Shown: piece by piece, positions 13,221-16,531 of the stretch
Position numbering within the stretch: the first letter of the stretch is position 1
How the letters are laid out: each line of letters starts with the position of its first letter
Assembly (NCBI GenBank): GCA_028707105.1
Contig: JAQTUY010000022.1
Span: 1 to 16,531 of the forward strand
Direction of reading: 5' to 3'
DNA: 16,531 bases
Origin: Candidatus Omnitrophota bacterium
GTDB lineage: Bacteria > Omnitrophota > Koll11 > Gygaellales > JAQTUY01
The notes under the pieces: model-generated
What the model saw: only the letters and a program-made list of their open reading frames with translations
Databases searched by the model: none
What the model was told of the DNA's origin: nothing
Translations under genes and position numbers: made by a program

Positions 13221-14120
13221 TTAGAAGCATTGAGGATAATTCTTCTTGAACTGCTCTATTTGTTCTTCTTTTGACTTAATCTCGTTTTTTGTTTTTTCTA
13301 TATCCTCTTCGAATGACTTAACCTGATCTTGCAAACTTGGGATCTGTGTTTCTGCCAGGTCATCAGCTGCGCTATCGGCATCATCCGCTGCTTTATATAA
13401 AGAGGCTGCTTTCGCGTGCAGGGCTCTTGCTTCATCCTCCAATACCGCTGCCTGGGCGTTCAATAAAGCCGCTTCACTGCGTAAACTTGATATCTCGGCC
13501 TCTAACGCTGCTACAGCATTAAGCACGCAGCAACAATTGTCCCCCTCTTCACAGCTTGTGCCGCACCCAAAGGTAAAACACAACGGAAAATCCTTTTTGT
13601 AGCCGTCAATCTCTTTTTGCTTATCATCCGCCTCGGCGTTCTTGGCTTTTGCCTCGTTCCTTTTAGCCAGAGCCTGGGCGTCCTTTGCGTCGGCCTGGGC
13701 CTCATAACCGTCCGCAAGTATCCTTAACTGCCGGGCCTCCTCTCTTAATAGCGGGATCTGAGTATTCAAGTCCTCTGCCGACTTATTTAATTCACTCTTG
13801 GATTGCTCAAATGAGGCTATGCGGTCATTTAAATCCGCTATCTCATCCTCTAAAGCTTCTGCCTTGTTCAAAACCCCCGGACAGATATCTTTGCCGGAAG
13901 GCGGCGTAATCGGAACAACTCCGGACTCATCAACATAAGCAGCTTGAGTAATCCCCTTGGCATATTGTTCTCCTTCGCCGAACATATCCGAGCTTTCCCG
14001 GTATTTTTGCTGCACTGCCCTTTCCATGTATATCCTCATTCCAAAAAGGACAGCAGCCACCACGGCGATCAGGATAGCGTATTCAGTAAAAGTTTGCGCT
14101 CTATTTCCCGGCTTTTTCAT
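13221..14120 (-). CDS. Flp-type pilin N-terminus fused to a duplicated cysteine-bounded coiled coil
   Basis: 299 residues. The start has class III prepilin features: a short basic leader (MKKPGNRA), then QTFTEY with Glu at +5 and Tyr at +6 if cut after Ala8, then a hydrophobic helix (15-28). This is the pattern of Flp/Tad pilins cleaved by a TadV-type peptidase. Normal Flp pilins are only about 50-80 residues long; here residues 80-299 are a long coiled coil. That part is two copies of one module: 80-182 and 198-299, each opening with C-x-x-VLN and a LE-x-EI heptad start and closing with a [FY]P-x-CF signature (FPLCF, YPQCF). The joint between them is Cys-rich (C181, C186, C190, C196-C198). 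The gene overlaps the upstream gene by 20 nt, so translation is probably coupled; its own binding site is weak (GGTG). It may be a minor or tip pilin, or a fibre spacer. Confidence 0.87.
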   Translation of the reverse strand: MKKPGNRAQTFTEYAILIAVVAAVLFGMRIYMERAVQQKYRESSDMFGEGEQYAKGITQAAYVDESGVVPITPPSGKDICPGVLNKAEALEDEIADLNDRIASFEQSKSELNKSAEDLNTQIPLLREEARQLRILADGYEAQADAKDAQALAKRNEAKAKNAEADDKQKEIDGYKKDFPLCFTFGCGTSCEEGDNCCCVLNAVAALEAEISSLRSEAALLNAQAAVLEDEARALHAKAASLYKAADDADSAADDLAETQIPSLQDQVKSFEEDIEKTKNEIKSKEEQIEQFKKNYPQCF

Positions 14121-15003
14121 ATTGCACCATAATAGTGGTTGTATTCTTTAATTTGTCTCCAACCGCCTCTTTCGGGCCGGTAACTCCAAGGGCTACAATA
14201 CATGCGTCCCCAGCTTCGTTAGAGAAATTAAGCTCTTGCACCTCCATATCCACAGGCTTGATTGCTTGCTGGATCTTCTCATTCTTCGGGCAATCAGGGC
14301 ACACACTAGAGAGGTCAAGGCCAGCTGAATCTATCTTTTTAAGCGGCTTCTCCTCTGCAAGGGACCAGCCGTAATTAAGCATTTTGCTCTTATAAAATTC
14401 ACCTACTTTATCAATATCATCTTTTGAAAAATAGGTCGCCCGCATAAAACCGGTATTCTCCGACAGGGAGATTAAAGCCGCTCCCGGATAAACCGGGGCG
14501 ATATCAAGCTTCGGTTTTCCTGATAATCTGGGTATGAAATCATCCTCTCCCGGCTCTTTTTTTGCTTCCGTATTTCCGCGGGCAATAGTAAACCTGGTCT
14601 TTCCGTCCTGGACCGCTCCCCGGGGAAGGAAGTTTATCATAACCGTCTCCCCTCCTTTTTCAAAGATAGAATTGGAAGCCAGAATATCCTCTACAGAGGC
14701 CGGGACCTTTAAGCCGGGTATCTGAGCCATCTCCCTTAACAATTCTTTCTCCTTCCAATCCAAAGCGGTGAGCTTGGAACGGAAGAAATCGCTTATGGCT
14801 TTGGCATCCTGGGAATTGGTATAATACTTAAGCACAAACTCTGTGCCCGAAATATTTCTTGTCTCCTGGAATATTTCCTCTGTTCCTGAGGGAAGAGGTA
14901 TGGTGTTCCTGTCCCACCAGGCAGAATAAAGAGGGTGCGCTGTCATAGCCATCACTAATAGGATAAGACCCGATAACCGCGCAACTTTATACCTGGAAAA
15001 CAT
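14101..15003 (-). CDS. Exported protein with two copies of a small alpha/beta domain
   Basis: Unrecognised family, 300 residues. ATGs lie at 15009 and 15003; AAGGAGG abuts the first and is six bases from the second, so 15003 is chosen. A signal peptide ends near YSA (about residue 28). Two copies of a domain follow: residues about 35-83 (IPLPSGTEEI ... FVLKYYTNS-x-DAKAISDFFRSKL-x-x-LDW) and about 170-213 (VYPGAALIS ... MRATYFSKDDIDKVGEFYKSKM-x-x-YGW). The plan is a pro-rich lead-in, a beta strand, then an amphipathic helix ending in W. Each copy is followed by a hydrophobic strand pair (TVMINFLPRG; ACIVALGV). A CPDC motif at 235-238 could bind metal or form a disulfide. It sits between a TadG-like gene and a pilin-like gene, so a periplasmic or surface assembly role is likely but unproven. 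Confidence 0.85.
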   Translation of the reverse strand: MFSRYKVARLSGLILLVMAMTAHPLYSAWWDRNTIPLPSGTEEIFQETRNISGTEFVLKYYTNSQDAKAISDFFRSKLTALDWKEKELLREMAQIPGLKVPASVEDILASNSIFEKGGETVMINFLPRGAVQDGKTRFTIARGNTEAKKEPGEDDFIPRLSGKPKLDIAPVYPGAALISLSENTGFMRATYFSKDDIDKVGEFYKSKMLNYGWSLAEEKPLKKIDSAGLDLSSVCPDCPKNEKIQQAIKPVDMEVQELNFSNEAGDACIVALGVTGPKEAVGDKLKNTTTIMVQYEKAGK

Positions 15004-15014
15004 TTTCATCCTCC

Positions 15015-16382
15015 TTAATTACTATCAACCTCTACTATGTCGGAGCCGTACCTCGGGTTAGGCGGGAATATGCTTCCGCTTCCCGAAAAATCAACCACCG
15101 CGTAGCTGGCAGTATCAGGATAACTGCTCTTCCACAGCCCGAGGTCTCCTCCCTGATGGCTTTGTTTTGTATCAACCCGTACCAAATGGTCATGCTTGAT
15201 ATCATTTATCCAGCAATCAAAGAACATGATGTCATCCCATTCCCCGCTGGCGGTGATCGTCGGACCGGGCAATAATCCTGCCAGGGCGCCAACCAGTAAG
15301 GCAAAGGCGCCTGTCATTGCAAAAAGAGCGGATGTGTTTCCCGCTACTCCGGGTATTAATGCGGCCTGGCCAGCCCGGGCATCGGCTTCGCATGTAGGGC
15401 AACAAGCGGCTGCCGTTGCCGGGACGCTACAACATGCTAATGCGATACATGCCGTATCAAAGAAAATTGCTGAGGCTATATAGTCAAGCTTGGCGTCAAA
15501 CAACCCGGTTTCCGCTAATCCGATAAGCACTTTAGCGGCAGTCAGGGCTGCTGTCTCTGCCAAAGAAGGTAAAACTGCCACTGTCAATTCAAAATCCTCT
15601 ATCTTATTGGTATGCACCCTTGAATCCACAGAATGGCTCCTGTCCTGGCCGTCCTTCCAGGAGTAAATATAATATTCGTTGTCCCCTATGCCGTCCAGGA
15701 AATTTACATAGGAATCTCTATACCCGTTCCCCTTTAAGGAATCGCCGGCATCAGCCGGAGAGCTTCCTGCCTTAAGCTTTTGGCCTGTGCCGCTGTTGGA
15801 AAAAACAAACCCATGGCCGTTCCTTATAGAGGAGCCCCTGCCTTTTATCGCCATCTTTCTGATAGAGGCATAATAATAATGCTGGACAATACTGGCGCCA
15901 AGAATGGCGATCCCGATAGCATAGATAGTTGTAACAACCTTGCCTAATTTAAGCATTGCCGCGTCCATAAGAGGATATATGCTCCTAATGGCAACTAACT
16001 CGGCACAGGAGGTTACACATGTAGCAGTCCCCATTGTAGCTGTTGCTGTAGCTAAAGCACTTGTTGCGGATATAAAAGCCAGCGTCAACTCAATAAAGGC
16101 CAGTGAAAACATAACGGCTATCGAAGCATATGCCGACCAATACGTAGTTATCATCTTGCTGTTTTGCACAGCCACGCTGTTAAAGGCATTTGCCATGATC
16201 GCGCCTGTTGCAATGGCCCCGGCATCGGCAGAATTGGAGGTATCGGTCTTGACCATCGCCACCTTGGATAAGTTAACCGTGACCATAGCCATAATGATCA
16301 CGATCACCAGAATAAGGATATAGATGGGGGCAAGCTGGCCCTTGTTGTATTTATTTTTGTGGTCATGAAAATATGTAAACAT
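15015..16382 (-). CDS. TadG-like membrane-anchored pilus assembly protein
   Basis: 455 residues. The N-terminus fits the TadE/TadG-like pattern: a polar start, KGQLAPI, one transmembrane helix (about 18-36), then VNLSKVAMVKTDTSNSADAGAIA, which matches the family's polar run after the helix and its conserved ADA-type tail. Further hydrophobic segments lie near 86-119, 150-165 and 353-371. Cysteines cluster at 122/126 and 312-331 (CIALACC, CCPTC). The C-terminal 75 residues are soluble, with aromatic and acidic residues. The start ATG has AAGGG eight bases upstream; it begins one base after the previous stop. TadG proteins are envelope parts of Tad pilus systems, and the pilin-like gene two positions downstream supports this. 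No von Willebrand or other TadG C-terminal domain is recognisable, so it is divergent. Confidence 0.8.
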   Translation of the reverse strand: MFTYFHDHKNKYNKGQLAPIYILILVIVIIMAMVTVNLSKVAMVKTDTSNSADAGAIATGAIMANAFNSVAVQNSKMITTYWSAYASIAVMFSLAFIELTLAFISATSALATATATMGTATCVTSCAELVAIRSIYPLMDAAMLKLGKVVTTIYAIGIAILGASIVQHYYYASIRKMAIKGRGSSIRNGHGFVFSNSGTGQKLKAGSSPADAGDSLKGNGYRDSYVNFLDGIGDNEYYIYSWKDGQDRSHSVDSRVHTNKIEDFELTVAVLPSLAETAALTAAKVLIGLAETGLFDAKLDYIASAIFFDTACIALACCSVPATAAACCPTCEADARAGQAALIPGVAGNTSALFAMTGAFALLVGALAGLLPGPTITASGEWDDIMFFDCWINDIKHDHLVRVDTKQSHQGGDLGLWKSSYPDTASYAVVDFSGSGSIFPPNPRYGSDIVEVDSN

Positions 16383-16383
16383 G

Positions 16384-16531
16384 TTATTGCCCTTTCAAAA
16401 CCGCTTCCTCTTTAAGTTCCTCCGGCTTATAAACCGGCCACTGCAGGGTATAACTATCCGAAGAAGTCCCGGCGGTTACCCTACCGGCATTATAGCTCTT
16501 CTGGCGCTGCACGATCTGCTTATTGCCCCAG
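16384..16531 (-). CDS. C-terminal end of an unidentified protein, upstream gene of the same operon
   Basis: Only the last 48 residues are in the window (ending ELKEEAVLKGQ), running off the right edge; the stop TAA is at 16386-16384, one base before the next ATG. The visible part is polar, with Tyr/Ser/Thr in the middle and an acidic, Lys-rich tail. The position suggests another TadE/TadG-like protein, but nothing in the sequence confirms it. Confidence 0.75.
   Translation of the reverse strand, partial: WGNKQIVQRQKSYNAGRVTAGTSSDSYTLQWPVYKPEELKEEAVLKGQ

Noticed and set aside
15940..16323. A 127-codon plus-strand ORF rich in Ala, Ile and Val
   Set aside because: It mirrors the hydrophobic N-terminal region of the TadG-like gene, which has a proper start, binding site and family match.
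1..16531. CRISPR arrays, tRNA or rRNA genes, transposase genes
   Set aside because: No regularly spaced repeats, cloverleaf or rRNA-like sequence and no transposase motifs were seen on either strand.

Overview
The window looks like the chromosome of an uncultivated Gram-negative-type bacterium, and the best guess is Candidatus Omnitrophota. The guess rests on a very large ORF with an exported C39-like peptidase head, Tad/Flp-pilus-like genes, and short palindromic repeats in gaps and inside a gene. No rRNA or marker gene is present, so this is inference. Every convincing gene is on the minus strand. The plus-strand ORFs are shadows.

Right part (16531 to 12106, read leftwards): five tightly packed minus-strand genes that look like one operon. 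They are the C-terminal end of an unidentified protein, a TadG-like membrane-anchored protein, an exported protein with two copies of a small domain, a Flp-type pilin N-terminus fused to a duplicated cysteine-bounded coiled coil, and an exported glycine-rich protein. Gaps are 1 to 11 nt, with one 20-nt overlap. Usual Tad motor genes (tadA/B/C, tadV) are not in the window and may lie beyond the right edge.

Middle (12105 to 11481): a gap dense in small elements. In transcription order it holds a 14-bp direct repeat pair, a 13-bp-arm inverted repeat that may end the operon, a cluster of REP-like palindromes, an AT-rich stretch, a good sigma70-type promoter, a GEMM/c-di-GMP-I-type riboswitch, a possible terminator switch, and an AT-rich leader with a possible 31-codon leader ORF.

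Left part (11480 to 1): one uninterrupted reading frame of 3,826 codons that runs off the left edge. It has a signal peptide, a C39-like cysteine peptidase domain with a Cys/His/Asp triad, a Tyr/Ser/Asp-rich linker, a two-copy tandem repeat, about 2,000 residues of mostly beta-type Gly/Asn/Ser-rich sequence broken by a coiled coil, and about 1,280 residues of Ala/Gly-rich hydrophobic segments.

Working model (inference): cyclic di-GMP, which commonly controls attached versus free life, tunes a giant exported surface protein through the riboswitch, next to a divergent Tad-like pilus or surface-fibre operon. This riboswitch, giant protein and pilus arrangement is the most interesting candidate system here.
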